NCBI RefSeq assembly: GCF_000002995.4
Contig: NW_025062475.1
Span: forward strand, 13,300,687-13,364,686
DNA: 64,000 bases
Direction of reading: 5' to 3'
From: Brugia malayi
Taxonomy: Eukaryota > Nematoda > Chromadorea > Rhabditida > Onchocercidae
In this document: in pieces, positions 21,141-34,261 of the stretch
Position numbering within the stretch: the first letter of the stretch is position 1
Layout of the letters: each line of letters begins with the position of its first letter
Translations under genes and position numbers: made by a program
Notes under the pieces: model-generated
What the model saw: only the letters and a program-made list of their open reading frames with translations
Databases searched by the model: none
What the model was told of the DNA's origin: nothing

Positions 21141-23873
21141 ATGATGATCTAAGTGTACTTGAATTAATTCTTTCTATAAAATATTTTGCAATAAAAATTT
21201 TTTACATTTTAAACGGAAACGTATAGATATTGAGAAAAAGTCTTTCTGCGAATGCTATCAATTCGGTGATAAATGTGATAAGGAAGAAGTTTCCTCAACT
21301 AGATGATTAATTTATTAGATTGTTTTAAATTTTGTAATCTGATAAAGTAAAGAAAAATCATTATCACTAATCAAGAATAATTTTTTAAACTTTAAAATAT
21401 TATACTTAATAATTTTACATCAAATTTTTAATATCTAATTTTCAAATATTAAAATTATGGCTGAAATGATCAATGCACTCAATAATATTACTATATACGA
21501 TCGAATAAAAACTCGGAAAAATGTGAAAATAATTAGAATAGATGGAGAAAAATAATTAATTAGGATAATATAATAAAAATAATAAACTTATAAATATAGC
21601 AGTCTTAGAAATTAATTTCTCTCTGTGCCCAAATTAAATATATATTATTGGAAATTTAAGGATATAAATAAAATTGCTAATTATATGGTTGTTGGCTTGA
21701 AATTGAAATAGTAATAATAAGATTAATGCATATTTTTGAAGTGCACTGTTTGATGAACAAAATTCTCGAAAAGTTCTCGAAAGTTTATTTTCCATTTCAC
21801 TTGAAAAACAACAACAACAACAACAAAAAAAAAAAGAGGATAGCAATAATTAAATTACTTTTAATATCACTGTCACTATACTGTTTTTGTTAGCTTTAGA
21901 TGATAATTTATGCAATAAATTGATAGCATGATAGGATAGCAAATAAGAAAAAAGAAAATTCGATAATTCGATAATTCGATAAGATGAAATTATGTCAATA
22001 GCGCCAAGTGTTAATGAATGAATTGAAGAGGATAGGAGTAAAAGAAGAGAGGAAAGCAATGAACCAAACGAATAAAATAGAACTGAAATCATTTTTAAAA
22101 TGTCAATCAGTATTTTTGAAGTCACAACCAAAATATCAAATTAAGTGAAAAAAAAAAAGAAAGAAAAAAAAAAAAAGAAGAAGGAAAAAGGATGAAAATG
22201 TAAGTAAGCAAACAAAATTTTTCCTTCAATTCAATAATATTTTTATTTATTTATTTATTTTTTCTTACTGTTACTTGAAATTTTCAATTTTGAGATGTAA
22301 TAAAAAAAAAAAAATGCGCCCAAAAAAAAAAAGAAAAAAAAAGAATGCTAAATGTGAACAAAGAATTTTATGGAAAATTACATTTTATACATTTTACATA
22401 AACATAAATGATATTAAATTTACAACTGATTCAAGATAATTCAATTCAAATTCAAATTCAAATTTTGATTGGCTGAAATATTTTCAGCAAAATGGCATAT
22501 TGTATATTTAGTTATGATTAAAAAAAACATTTTTTTTTTTTGAGAATATCGTTTTTATTTTCTTTTTTTTTTTTTTCATTTTTTTTTTTCGTTTCATTTT
22601 TTTCATTTTAAAATGATTGAATAAATTTCCAACAATTGAAATAATTAAATGTTCAAATATTGCAATTTATGAAGTTACATTTTCAATAAAAGCGCTTATT
22701 TCATTTCACACAGATTTGATAAACTTTAGTAAATTCATATGTAATTTAAAGTTTTTTTTTTTTTTTCTGTCTGCAAAGCTTAATTTCTTTTTTTTTTTTT
22801 TTTAAATTTAGGATAAAATAGCTTATTGAGGAATTACAAGTGCATTGGATAATTTCAGATGAAATATTAATTGCTGTGCATTTAGAGAGAGGAAATAAAG
22901 AACTAAATAAGTTATTTTAAAGTTGAAAATATTAAATCTATAAAATTTAATATTTTCTTACTGTAAATTTTGTAATTAACAAAAGCTATAAGAATTCTAT
23001 CAGAAAAAAAAAATGAAAGAAAAAAAAAAAAAACTGGTAAAATTTATTTACAGAAAAACTGATAGAGAAATTTGTTGTATTAATTGTTAATTAGATTATT
23101 CTCTTGTAAAATTAAAATTATTTCTTAATTGATAAATCTTTGTAAACATTTCAATTTTTTTATTTTCTAGAATTATAATATGCTAATAATGAGACAAAAT
23201 TTTGCATTTACCATTTTTTATATTTGAAAATTATGCTAGATTCGATTGAAATAGATTGATTTATTATTTAAAGAGAGAAGTGCATTTAATAATGTTTAAA
23301 TGCAAAAATTTTAAATTTTTAAAAAAAAAAGCAATTTTCTTCTCTCTTCCTTCCTCTCTCTCTTTCTCTCTCTCTCTCTCTTTCTTCTTTTATCTTTTAC
23401 TGATAATCATTTGTAGATTTGAAAAAGTTAGGTATTATCAACTTTTTAATCATCTTCATTCATTGATGAACAATTAAATTAAATTATTGATTAAGACTGA
23501 TGATGATATTATAATGAAGTTGACATTTTCTTAGCTAATATTTATATACTGATAACAAAATTTGAAATGATGAATTGCTATCAGTTAAATAATTTCATCA
23601 CAAACTAATCACTGATATCATCAAACATTAGATCTATCATTCATTTGTTGTTTAAAAAAATAAAAAACAAAAAAGTAACACAAAAGAGAGAAAGAAATAT
23701 AAATGAATGCTATGAAATTGGATGAATTTTTAGTTTAATAAAATTTTAGAAAAATTATTAAAAAATATCTAATACAATGCAAAATATATGAATAATTAGA
23801 AGATTATCATAAATGATAAATGATCAAAAAGTGTAATTATTATTTTACAAATAACATTGATCAATTGTAAAAG

Positions 23874-23910
<37 letters not shown>

Positions 23911-24233
23911 ATCATTATTTAAAAATATTTAAAATGGATTACATTGGTCAAATTAAATTTAATCATAAAAATGGAAAATAAATCAAAAAAAAAAAAAAAA
24001 AAATGATCATTACTGAACATTGACATCAAAAAAAAAAAAAATGAAATCAAAAAATCTTTTTTTTTTTTTATTTATCAATCCGAAATGCATAATAATAAAT
24101 ATCGCTAATTACTACAATTCACTCATATATCTTAGTATAATTTCTGAAAAATATGCAATAAAATATTCAAAGAACAAAAACTAAAAAAAAACAAAAAAAA
24201 AAACAAAAAAAAATTAAATAACATTTGTTAAAC

Positions 24234-24570
24234 AGAACAAAAACAAGTAATATATCAATTGATAGAGATAAATAATACTTTACTTACTTATAATATCCTG
24301 AAGGCATGTATGCTTCTTGTACATGTATGTCTATGTGTGTATGTGTGTGTGTGTGTGTGTGTATGTGTGTATGTTTTAATGGATGCCACCTGCAGAATAT
24401 GAAATAAATTAAAAAAAAGGTAAATTAAGCAATATTTAGTAAGGAGAACAAAACAAGTAATATATCATTTCATAGAGATTAATAATACTTTACCTACCTA
24501 TTTGTATGTGTGTATGTTTGTATGTGTGTATGTTTTAATGAATGCCATTTGTAGAATATAAAATAAATTA
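24234..24570 (+). repeat. Tandem duplication containing GT-rich tract
   Basis: The segment from about 24234 to 24411 (gaacaaaaacaagtaatata ... gaaataaatta) is followed by a diverged copy at about 24446-24570. Each holds a (GT)n/TATG-rich tract, longest at about 24335-24375. Confidence 0.8.
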
Positions 24571-24759
24571 TTGGAATGAAATTAAAAAAAAAAAAAACGT
24601 GAAAAGATAGAAAAGAAAGAAAAAAGGAGTGAAAGTCAATGAAATGAAGTATTAATAAAAACGGTGAGAAAGAAATTGAAAAGATTGCGGTGCATTCGGA
24701 GTTCGGGAAATTACTGCTCGCATTGGCATATCGATTCGATCGCATTCCTTAGAAACACT

Positions 24760-24789
24760 CTTTTACTTTACTTTACTTTACTTTACTTT
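24760..24789 (+). repeat. (TTTAC)n pentanucleotide array
   Basis: About five to six perfect TTTAC units. Confidence 0.85.
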
Positions 24790-24797
24790 GCTAGCAG

Positions 24798-24856
24798 AAT
24801 TCAGGCCCTTATAGACATGCTTTCATGCATTTCCTGTTTAGAGCTAGGCCTGAATT
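24798..24856. repeat. 10-bp perfect inverted repeat
   Basis: AATTCAGGCC at 24798-24807 and GGCCTGAATT at 24847-24856 can pair across a 39-base loop. The segment is GC-richer than its surroundings. There is no recognised terminator or RNA-gene function. Confidence 0.5.
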
Positions 24857-24940
24857 GCTTTTAATGAAGTGCATTTAGCGTTTAGCTTTCTTCAACAAAG
24901 CTCATACATATATATGTATAATACAAATATACCTATATCC

Positions 24941-24987
24941 ACATACACACACACACACATACACACACACACACACACACATACACA
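24941..24987 (+). repeat. (CA)n microsatellite
   Basis: A CA array with two TACA interruptions. Confidence 0.9.
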
Positions 24988-26870
24988 TTCATGCATGTGT
25001 GTATGACCAAATATTTCTCAATTTATAGGATTTAAAAATAAGTGTAATTTTATTGAAATAATTTGTATAAGTGAGAGAATACTAATTCAAACTGATAATT
25101 ATTAACAATTGGTGCAATGTTATCCCATGGGGAAAAAAAAAAAAAAAAAAAAAACCAGGCGGAAAAAAAAAGTGTGACAATGAATTTTTAAACATTTTTA
25201 AGAATTGGGAAAAAAAAATTGATGATTAATTGTTGATATTTTAGACTAATTAGCATGTTGACAAGTATAAGATGATATAAGCTTCAAAGTTTCATCTTGT
25301 TGACAAATGATATAAAAGTTTTGGTGTGTAAGATACAATTTTTAGAGTTGTATGTAAAATAATGAGCAAAAGGATGAAAATTATTTGGTTGAATTTTACG
25401 ATTAATATGTAAATGAGGTAATAAGAGAGAGAGAGAGGGAGAGAGAGCTAAATTGATTATTTTATTTCATTTTATAATTTATATGATTATGATTACATAT
25501 AAAATTATTATTATACATTCAAAATCTAATCACAATTATTGATAAAGCCATCTTTCCTTCTTTTTTTTTTTTAAGCAAAAATATTTTTATTATTTATTAG
25601 TTATCATTAATTTAATCAAAATATATTTTTCATACTGTAACGTAAAGAATAATTTATTTCTATTAATAAGTTTATTTTTTTTTTGAAAAATATTTGCCGC
25701 ATTTGTTTATTCTAATTAGCTAATTAGTTAAATTAAAGCAAATTTTCCAAATATTTTAATTAAATTTCCATTTCTCAATATATGTTATCATTATTGTTTC
25801 ATATGAATCAAATGAGGTTAATAATTTTGAAAAATTTTTTACAACAAATATTTCAAAATAATTGTCTTTTATAATTGATACTTAAATGAATGAGTTTTTT
25901 TTTTTCTTGTGATAATAATTTTGAAGTAATCAGTTAATCAGTGCAAATCAATTAATCTATTTTAATTCTGATTAAAAATACACATGAAAAAAGTGCAATA
26001 TGAAATTATATACAATTTAAATGGCTGAATTCCAAAAGACAGAAAATCGGAACTATTAAAAAGTTTAGTGAATGGAAGTAAGTGGTTGAATTGAATTACT
26101 AAAAGTAATCATTGAAAGTAGCAAGATACTAATATGTTATTCACATATTCCTTCTCCTCTTCATTTTTTCTTTTTTTGCTTTTGCTCTATCTCAGGATGA
26201 TAGTCTAATTAGAATCAATATAAGTAATTTAAGGCCGGAATCAATATTAGTAATTTAAGGCCTGTTCATTCTTGACTAAATTTAAATGAGCCTAGAAAAA
26301 ATGGTTCTTCTTTTCTTCAATTCTCTATTTTCTCTTCCGAAAACAATACTAATGGATTGAAAGCCGAAAAGTCTGGATAGTTTCATTTTACATGAAAGAT
26401 GCATTAGATCATATACGCATTCACATTTATTCAATGCAAAAAGGTGGAATAAAAAATCCAATATTAGCAAACTAATTAATTAATAAGATTTAATTTATAA
26501 ATGAAGTTAGCATTTTAATAGTTAAATATAAGTGCTGAGTAAATATTTTCACTTTTTCTTAAAAAAAAAAAAAAAAAAAAAAAGTTTGAATTATATTTGA
26601 TAGTAATTTAAATTTTGATCTTGCGCTGATTTTTATTTTTTTCTTTTTGTTCATGCAAATATCTCTTGATCTTATAAAAAAAAAAAAGTTCAAGATTCTC
26701 TGCAATGACATATTATATCTTTCATTCAAGAATTTAGAAATAATTTACATGATAAATCATTTTTTTTTTTTTTAATATTTCATATTATTTTAGTCATTTT
26801 TGCATAAAATAAATTGAGAATTTACCATAATATATTGCCATTTATGCAAAAATTTTTTCCTCTTCTATGA

Positions 26871-27175
26871 GGTGATTATTGAAGGTTACCAACAGTTTCT
26901 AATATTAATAGAATTTTATGAATCTTTACTAGCTCTTCAAAATTTCATTCATTTTTATTTGGATTAAATAAATGTTAGTGATTTCTGAGATTTTGTTCTC
27001 TTATCATGTATTTATAATTTTATTTTAAATGTTTGTATCGTACGTAATTGTTGGTATGTTGTTTGCATCGATGATAAAGAGATTAAATGATAAATCAAAT
27101 TAATAGTTCATATTTATTTAAAATAATTTTTAGATTAAAAATCATGGAAACTTTTTTTCGTCTAATTAGTAAGTT
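26871..27175 (+). repeat. Dispersed repeat, copy 1
   Basis: This segment is a diverged direct copy of 34262-34625. Shared phrases include gataaagagattaaatgata, attaaaaatcatggaa and gtacgtaattgttggta-like words. No coding frame is seen. It is a duplicated block of unknown type. Confidence 0.75.
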
Positions 27176-28378
27176 ATGTTAGTTTCAGAAGAGGCACATT
27201 GATTAATTTGAATATGTCAGTAATCCATAAAGAAGGTGAACGTAATGAGTTGACTTAAACACGTCAACGATCCGCAAAAGTGACGCACTAATCAATATCG
27301 ACGTGAGATGCACTAATTAACCTTCGTGTAACTTCCGCATACTCTCTCTTTTCACGTTTCCCTATTCATTTCCATTTTGCTTATTTTATATTCAAGGTGC
27401 TTATATTTTTTGAATCTTCATTATTATCGTTATCCTTAGTAATATTATTTTTACTACTAACATTTGTTAATATTCTTTGAATACTTTCTGCCCGTTCATA
27501 TTTTTCTTCTTTATTTCTATTTTTCTACTTTTTGTCAAGTTGGATCAATTTATATTAGTAACGGTAATATTAAAAGTTGAAATATAGCCACTTGTCGTAT
27601 TATCTTTATTTAATTAGTTTGACTTTTTGATTTCTGTTAGTATCATTTTAAAGAATTAAAATTTCCAGAAAACTTAGGAGCTAAGTTCTTAGGTTTATTT
27701 CGTCTTTCTCAATCTCCTCATAATTATTTAGTATCTTATTGTGAACATTTGTAAAAACGAATCAATAAAATCCGAACTTGTTCCAGACAAACCGAACATT
27801 CAAATCAATCAGACTTTATATGAAATTATGCGTGAAGCGATTTAAACAGTCGTTCGATCTGGAAGGCAAAAGTAACCGATGACGCAGCTAAAACTGAAAC
27901 TCTTTCGATGTCATTCAAACAGATGCAATTGCAAGTAATCTGATTAAAAATATTCACTGATTCTTGGTCGGTCATTACGAGAATTCATTGTTGTAAGTTG
28001 TTTAATTTTTCTATGCTTTAAATATTTTGTAAAAACTCAACAATTTTTTTTTTTTGATTGCACGTCAAGTTCACGTAATGAGTCACGCATATATGTCCGC
28101 AGCTTCTAAGCAATTTTTCACGTACTCCGTCACAACTTTTCTCCAATGCACAATTTTCCGAAATGTTAGGTGAACCAAGCGTGTTTTCTCTTATGGATGC
28201 CAGTTAGCGATGTCCAATGTAGATAAGCTATAAATAAAAAAGGCATTTTGTCTCATCAATGAGTTTTATTTTTTATTGCGACCATGAAATGTCGCTTATT
28301 CAACGATGGGCTTGAAAATAATCTCTGTACGTCACAGAAGGCATATGAATCGAATTTTGTTATGCAGCGACGAATGAC

Positions 28379-28579
28379 GCATTTTAAAGCAATTCTATGC
28401 TAACAACTCTGAAATCGCAAACTTTTGGGTTTATATTCTCAAAAAGTTAACGAGTAGTTTTGGTGTGCAAAGTAATATTAGAAATTATTTACAGGAATAA
28501 GGAAATAATAACATTAAAAGAACTGGCGCATTTTAAAGTAATTCTATGCTAACAAATTTGAAATTGCAAACTTTTGGGT
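28379..28579 (+). repeat. Direct repeat of 52 bases
   Basis: gcattttaaagcaattctat... at 28379-28430 recurs at 28528-28579 with a handful of substitutions. The surrounding DNA is part of the old duplicated or decayed block discussed under the 28.6-30.5 kb region. Confidence 0.8.
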
Positions 28580-28603
28580 AAATAATTAAAGAAATAACTG
28601 TTT

Positions 28604-30513
28604 TTATGTCGATTCAAATTGTGCTGAATAGCTGTAATAATTTTTTGCATAGTTTTTGTTAGCAGGAATGGGAGTAATGAAAAGATTTATCGAGAAAAAC
28701 ATCCTCAGAAGTTGTCCTGAATTCGGTTCTTGGGAAACTGACTTGGATATTTCTAAATGCATTTGTAAATCTTGATAACACCTGTCATATGGATTTCGTA
28801 TTGTATGACTTATTTGTTGGTTAGATGGATTTCTGTGATCTTTATAAAATTTGTGTAGAAATCGTTCTCTTTTCTTCTTTTTCTTGCACACTATTTAAAC
28901 AAATTACCAGAAATTTGTAATAACAGTGAATTCATTGAAAAACTTGAAATCTTGTGAGAAGGATACCTTAAATTAAGAAAATAAATGAAAGAAAATTATC
29001 ATAGAATATAGTTCATTGTTTATTTACTCTGTCCATGTTGTTTACCATCATTCTGATTGCTAGGATATCATCCATTAGATCAATTTCAACCAATCAATAA
29101 AAGCGATGAAGGAACACAGTCAATGAATTATCGTCACCTTCGATAAAATAAATAAGAACATCCAAGCTTTTTTGCATTTCATATCTCAGATATATTGTAG
29201 GTTTATCATAATTTGAAAGTTCTGTTTGTCTTTAACACATGTTTTGCTCCACTCTAAATGGACGGATGATTTTATAGGGACATCATTGATGTCAACAGTG
29301 GACAGATTGTTGAATGTGAGTGCAGCAATTATGATACAATGAATGGAAATTCGAGTGATTTTATTGAGATATCAATCTCTAAAATACTTTACAGTGAAGT
29401 AATTTTATTAATTTGCTCTGTCGAGGTCTAACCAATATTATTTCGACCCGTCAATTTCACTATTTAAATTGCAAAACCTAGAAGCATTCTTTTTTAAATT
29501 GCAGTGCAATAAATGTTTTTTTTTTTTTTTTTTAAATTGAAGTGAATAGAAAATTCAATATTAATGAAGATAAATAATAAAGGTTGTGACGAGGAATATA
29601 AAGAAAATTTGATCATCAAGCAGCATTAAAGTAAATTTTATTCAAATCTTCACTAACGTATTACTAAGTAGCAATAGACAAAGATATTGATCGACTTTTA
29701 TTATGTAAACTTCATTCAGTATTAGTGAATTTTTATTTAGATTTATAAAATTTTGCAAGTGCATTTGATGTGTTGACTTCTGTTATAATTTACTAACATT
29801 TTTTTTTTTTACTAATTTTTTTTTATGTCCTGTTTTTTTGAAATTCCACCAACTTTCATCTTGCTGCCACTGGATTTGCTACATTGAAAACATCAAGCGC
29901 AACAGCAAGCTATGCTGCATTTTAAGTCGGAGCATTTTTACAATTTGATATTTAAAATCAAATTGGTGGAATTATGGATGAAATATCGGTGTTATCTTCA
30001 TTATAGATTAATGGTGATAGCTTTATCATAGGTGGAGAATTGTTGTTTTCCTCAAGTTAATGTCTCATAATTCACAGACTTTGTTGTTTCTGTGTACTAT
30101 ATTAGCATACTTTTTGGAAACAAGGAACGATTATTGCTTGTGTTGCATTAAAATTTAACTGATTAAATTTTGTAATTTGTTTATTTAATCTAAATTTATT
30201 GTAGATGTCAATGCATCGATTTTAATTCAATTTTTCAATTTTAAATCATTTTCTATTTAATTTTATAAGGACACTCATTAATAAATAATCATTGCTATTT
30301 TCATTCACAACAATTAAATTCAACAAACATTGACAGAGCGTTGTGATTTCCTGTCAAACACTTTGCTTCGAGAATAAAATGAACTAAGCAAATGGAAATA
30401 TTTACAAATGGAAGTATTTTAGCCAAACTTTTTTTTGCAGTGAATAGTTTTTGAATTAATGGAATGAACATACTTCCATTTCTCAAGGCAACACCAACAG
30501 AAATGCCTGTCAA
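28604..30513 (-). pseudogene. Possible decayed multi-exon coding region, family unknown
   Basis: On the - strand several open segments have more even composition than the surrounding desert. They are 30506-30301 (includes ISVGVALRNGSMFIPLIQKL), 30057-29962 (PPMIKLSPLIYNEDNTDISS), 29371-29186 (FNNLSTVDINDVPIKSSVHL), 29197-29028 (LRYEMQKSLDVLIYFIEGDD, with one in-frame TGA) and 28891-28607 (DHRNPSNQQISHTIRNPYDR). Two of them overlap in different frames, as after a frameshift, and some have acceptor- or donor-like ends. A weak echo of LSTVDI and VHL occurs further on (about 28232-28040, LSTLDIANWHP then stop), hinting at an old repeat. I do not recognise a family, and chance open frames remain possible. 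Confidence 0.25.
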
Positions 30514-31300
30514 TTTTAAATTATCAAATTAATTCTTACATTCATTTTGTTCGAAATAATAAATAATCTCTTGGTATTAATAAAACAAAGAAATCAGATC
30601 AACAAAATGAGTTGATAATTTCAAATTCTTCAAATAGCAGCAATCAATTCTTCATCTCCTGTATAACTCAATATAATTTGCAATAGAAAATGTATTGACA
30701 AAACTGAAAATGCATGAATAAGTGCAAGATGAGAGTGCATCATGCAGTCAGCTTTCAGCATGCATTGAAAGTGCACGAAAGTATATAAAATATTTTTCCT
30801 TTATCTCTCTGATTATCACTAATTAGTAACATGTTTATTACTGACATCTTTTTCATGTTAAGATTGAAGAGAAGTTTGGGTAACACTTCCAAATCTTTTT
30901 TGCTTGTTTGACAAACATACTTGTTGTTTGCAGTGACAGGCTGAAATGTGACACTTATGTGTTATTTTATTTTTTGGGAAATCGCTTTGTTTAAGGCGAC
31001 AGCATATATCAACATTAAAAATATTGTATTCACGAATTTTTAAATTTTATCATTTCAAAGTTATTGTAAAGTGAAATTTTGATAGATTCATAGGAATGTG
31101 GACTGATTATATCTGATGAAAATGTAATCTTAAGAAAAATAAGTTCAAATAAGTCCAAAAATAGTTTATTGATACTAATGAATTTTAGTTCCTGTTGAAT
31201 AATTCATAAATTATTGTAAATAAATATTCAATGATTCATTGTACAAGAAGGAAAAAAAAAAAGCTTAGATGGTATTCAGTCCTCCTGCTTAACTAAGAAG

Positions 31301-32097
31301 GAAAAGCAAAATAAATTCATTGAGAATAATAAATTTTTGAGATCAGTTATTTAATAGTTGCAATAATTATGCGTGGAATCCGAAGTAGTAAGTCGCGTAA
31401 GTTAACGTATAAAGAAAATATGGACGCGTGTCAATCGTGCAGAAAGCAAATTCGTGCAATAATGATGATAAATAATTAATAACAGTAGCTGTAATAATAA
31501 TAGCAATAATAAAAGTTGGAGAAAAGTGTAAGTTCTCAGAACAAAACCACAACTTTAACAATGATCGAATATTATTTCCCACATGCTGGAATACAGACAC
31601 AAACAAAAATCAACAATAAATAAAAGGATGGGGCAGAAATGCTTCATACATTAAGTGGTTCTATTCTCCATCAACCCTAAAAGAATACTGAAAAAGAGAA
31701 AGAGAGGAAAAAGCTCCTTTTTGTATAGAAGAGTGCTCACATAGATTACTTAGTTATACTGATTACTTAACAGTCTATATGGATCAATGTCAGAGCTCTC
31801 ATAAGTCATAACTCTCTCTCTAAGGATCAAACGAATGAATCTTTGATGTATTTGCGTATTTGCACTTAACCCTTTTCCTATGATATATATTTCTATCGTA
31901 TTATTATGATTATTTTTTGCTTAATTAATGAACTTTGAACTAATTATTGATTATTTCAGATTGCTTTGAATAATATGTCAATTGCGAGAGAACAAGGTCT
32001 GTTTTTGCGGGATATGCTGGATATTCTCCGCTATTTGGAGAATTAACCCGTAGTGCTCAATGCATTACAGGAATTTATAAGAGGAACGGAGCAGATA
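31301..32097 (+). repeat. Inverted duplication, left arm
   Basis: Read on the + strand, this segment is nearly the same as the reverse complement of 43045-43912. Identity is very high by eye from the outer end (gaaaag at 31301, matching 43912) to the acceptor at 31959, then drops inside the exon and ends at about 32097. The right arm has an extra small internal duplication. The arms contain the 5' flank, acceptor and first coding exon of a small gene. The outer ends show no target-site duplication. Confidence 0.95.
31960..32094 (+). pseudogene. Degenerate copy of the acidic small gene's first exon
   Basis: After the conserved acceptor (ttatttcag ending at 31959) an ATG at 31975 opens a 23-codon frame ending in LDILRYLEN followed by TAA at 32044-32046. 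The right-arm gene has GAA (Glu) there and continues. Beyond the stop the homology continues (PVVLNALQEF), and the splice donor, which is CAG|GTAATT in the other copy, reads CAG|ATAAGT at 32095. No second exon is found downstream. The copy is therefore disabled twice, at the stop and at the donor. The first 15 or so residues bear little likeness to the other copy. Confidence 0.75.
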
Positions 32098-33039
32098 AGT
32101 ATTTTTCACTTTCTCTTTTTTTAATGAATTATTTTTAATTCCAACATTTTTTATGTTGCAAAGTGAGAATCTAATGGAATTTTTGTTGATTTATGAAAAC
32201 TGCATTGCTAGATTTTAATTTTAGCTTCAGATTATTAGTTTAATTATTAATCATTGTGAAAACGAACAGTTATCTTTTTTTCATTTTGCGCAAAGTGTTC
32301 AATTTAAATTTGATTAATTTTAGGTGCTAATAATGTGAGGAAATTAAATTCATCAGTAACAAATTAAAAATTACTTTCAGTTTAATTTTGTTATTAAAAT
32401 TTGTTTCATATAATTATTTGATAAGCATGGATCGTTACAAAAATCAAACTGTTCACACTGCCTTTTACAATTTGAACGAAAAAAATAAACTTAATTTTGG
32501 TTATTTTTAGGCGTTGATAAAGAAAAAAATATCTGTAAAACTTTTCTGTGTAACAGAGATAAAATGATGAAAAATAATGATGAAGGCAATTATTATTATT
32601 ATTATTATTAATGACATCGATAAATTTTAATACTGTATCTCATTAAACCACATGAAAAAAATTAGTCAATTAAGTTCAAAACAAATTTATTTTCTTGTTA
32701 AATTTAATTTTGCTCAAACTGTTCACACGATCTTTTATATCAAAATATAGATTAGTGAAATCATCTTGCATAGAGTGTGACAAATTATTCGTTTCAAATG
32801 TTATCGATTATTATCTCCATTACAAATAAATGGTGGTGCATATTAGCTATGTTGATATTAGACACAATACAAATCTTTAATAGTAGAGATAGAAACTCTG
32901 ATCAGAAAATTTCTCTTCAAATAGAGAACTATCGTTTTAGGTTGACACTATTAATTACAACGAGTTGAATATTGCAATTTAACAGTTCGTTTCACTATTT
33001 CTAATTAGCTATAGTGCATTTTCATTTAAAGGTAGTATG

Positions 33040-33260
33040 ACTCATCCTAATCCTTAGTGCGACTTTTTAGCATGACCGCTCAGCACACGTCAACTCCTTC
33101 CGGAAAACCTCAAGGTTCTCCATGCAGTCATCAAGTGTAATGCCCAATAAAGGCAAAACACTCTTTCCCGCTCAGGAGATGACGCCATGCCACATCATCG
33201 CAGCTGCGCTCCGTCGCATTTTCGCTAAAAGCGAAGAAATACACACTACAGAAATGATTC
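33040..33260. other. GC-rich island, possible coding remnant
   Basis: About 220 bases clearly richer in G and C than the flanks. On the - strand an acceptor-like cgcttttag (about 33226-33234) precedes an open frame with cysteines (ERSCDDVAWRHLLSGKECF, stop soon after). Shifting the frame by one keeps it open (LDDCMENLEVFRKELTCAER). It could be a decayed cysteine-rich exon or a fragment of a mobile element. Identity unknown. Confidence 0.35.
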
Positions 33261-33808
33261 TGTGAAGTATGATCTCACTTGCGCATCCTCCAACTTTCAT
33301 TTTCAGTTACTCTTACTGCATGCAGTAAGTGGATCATTTCACAATTACTTCAGAAAAATTATTCTCTTTCTTAACATTTACACTATCTATCGCAATTTCT
33401 ACATCTCTGCCAATCGTTTTCCTCGCGTCACAATTTTGTCGAGTGATAGTGTATTGGTAGACAGATATGCCATTTATATGACTGCAATAGTTATTCTTTA
33501 TCACACAATTAAGGTAATATTCGATTACTTAAATATTTAAAATAATATTTTAAGTATTTGATTTCTTGAATATCTTTAAATAGTTTTGTCTTCATTTTGT
33601 TCAGTTTAGAGATTGTCTTCATTTTATATCTCTCTGCTATATATGCATTTCTTTAAGTAAACTTTTTGCTGCATTTGCATCTTAAAATTTAAATCATATG
33701 AAATGTACATATCAGAACAGAATTGCTGGGGGGGAAACTTTTGACATCATTCGACTATTAGTCACTAAGCGACAAGTGCTCTTAAGATTATTGGATATTA
33801 TTTAAGTA

Positions 33809-33836
33809 CTGAGAACTGAGAACTGAGAACTGAGAA
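33809..33836 (+). repeat. (AACTGAG)4 heptanucleotide repeat
   Basis: Four tandem units of a 7-base word. Confidence 0.85.
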
Positions 33837-34261
33837 CAAGACAAAAAATATCAATAGTAAAAATAATTAGTGCAACATAGAATTTCAGGATTTACGTCAT
33901 TTGCGCCACGTTGCATCTGCATTACTACTACAGAAGCTACCATCTTGTTCCTTTTCATCACTGATCAACTAACTATTAGCTATAAGAGAAAACCGTAATT
34001 GCAAAAAGCATAATTAAAATGTAGGAAGAATTCAGTTTTTCATTTTACCAATGCATATTAATCTACCAGAATTAAGGTACTATTTTTGGATACGAAAAAT
34101 GTTGTTTTCAGCAAGCAGTAAAATTTGCTAATTTTATCCATAACCGTTTAGATGAGTATCGAAAATTTAACAGTTTGGTTTCTACATAAGTAGCTTGCAT
34201 AAAATCTTTAGAAATTGGTCGATATTCCCATTTTATATTATTCTGCATGATATTTTCTTCT

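Larger units (their letters stand above)
18300..24230. other. Gene-poor AT-rich sequence
   Basis: No gene supported. It is composed of A/T runs, AT-rich unique sequence, a (TTCAAA)n-like array near 22440-22463, a gataattc array at about 21955-21982, and a long A-run at 23880-23908. Short open frames are dominated by Phe, Lys, Asn and Ile, as expected by chance in such DNA. Confidence 0.6.

Noticed and set aside
21850..22131. 93-codon - strand open frame
   Set aside because: Dominated by Leu, Ile and Ser in AT-rich DNA, with no splice context or family likeness. Such frames are expected by chance.
27851..27937. Possible isolated + strand exon (WKAKVTDDAAKTETLSMSF)
   Set aside because: It has acceptor- and donor-like ends but no partner exons could be linked to it in frame.
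31367..31606. 79-codon frame in the left arm
   Set aside because: The equivalent frame in the right arm is interrupted by the local duplication, and there is no splice support. It is probably non-coding.
33262..33540. 92-codon + strand open frame
   Set aside because: No recognisable domain, and the composition follows the local AT bias. The adjoining GC-rich island suggests coding, if any, on the other strand.
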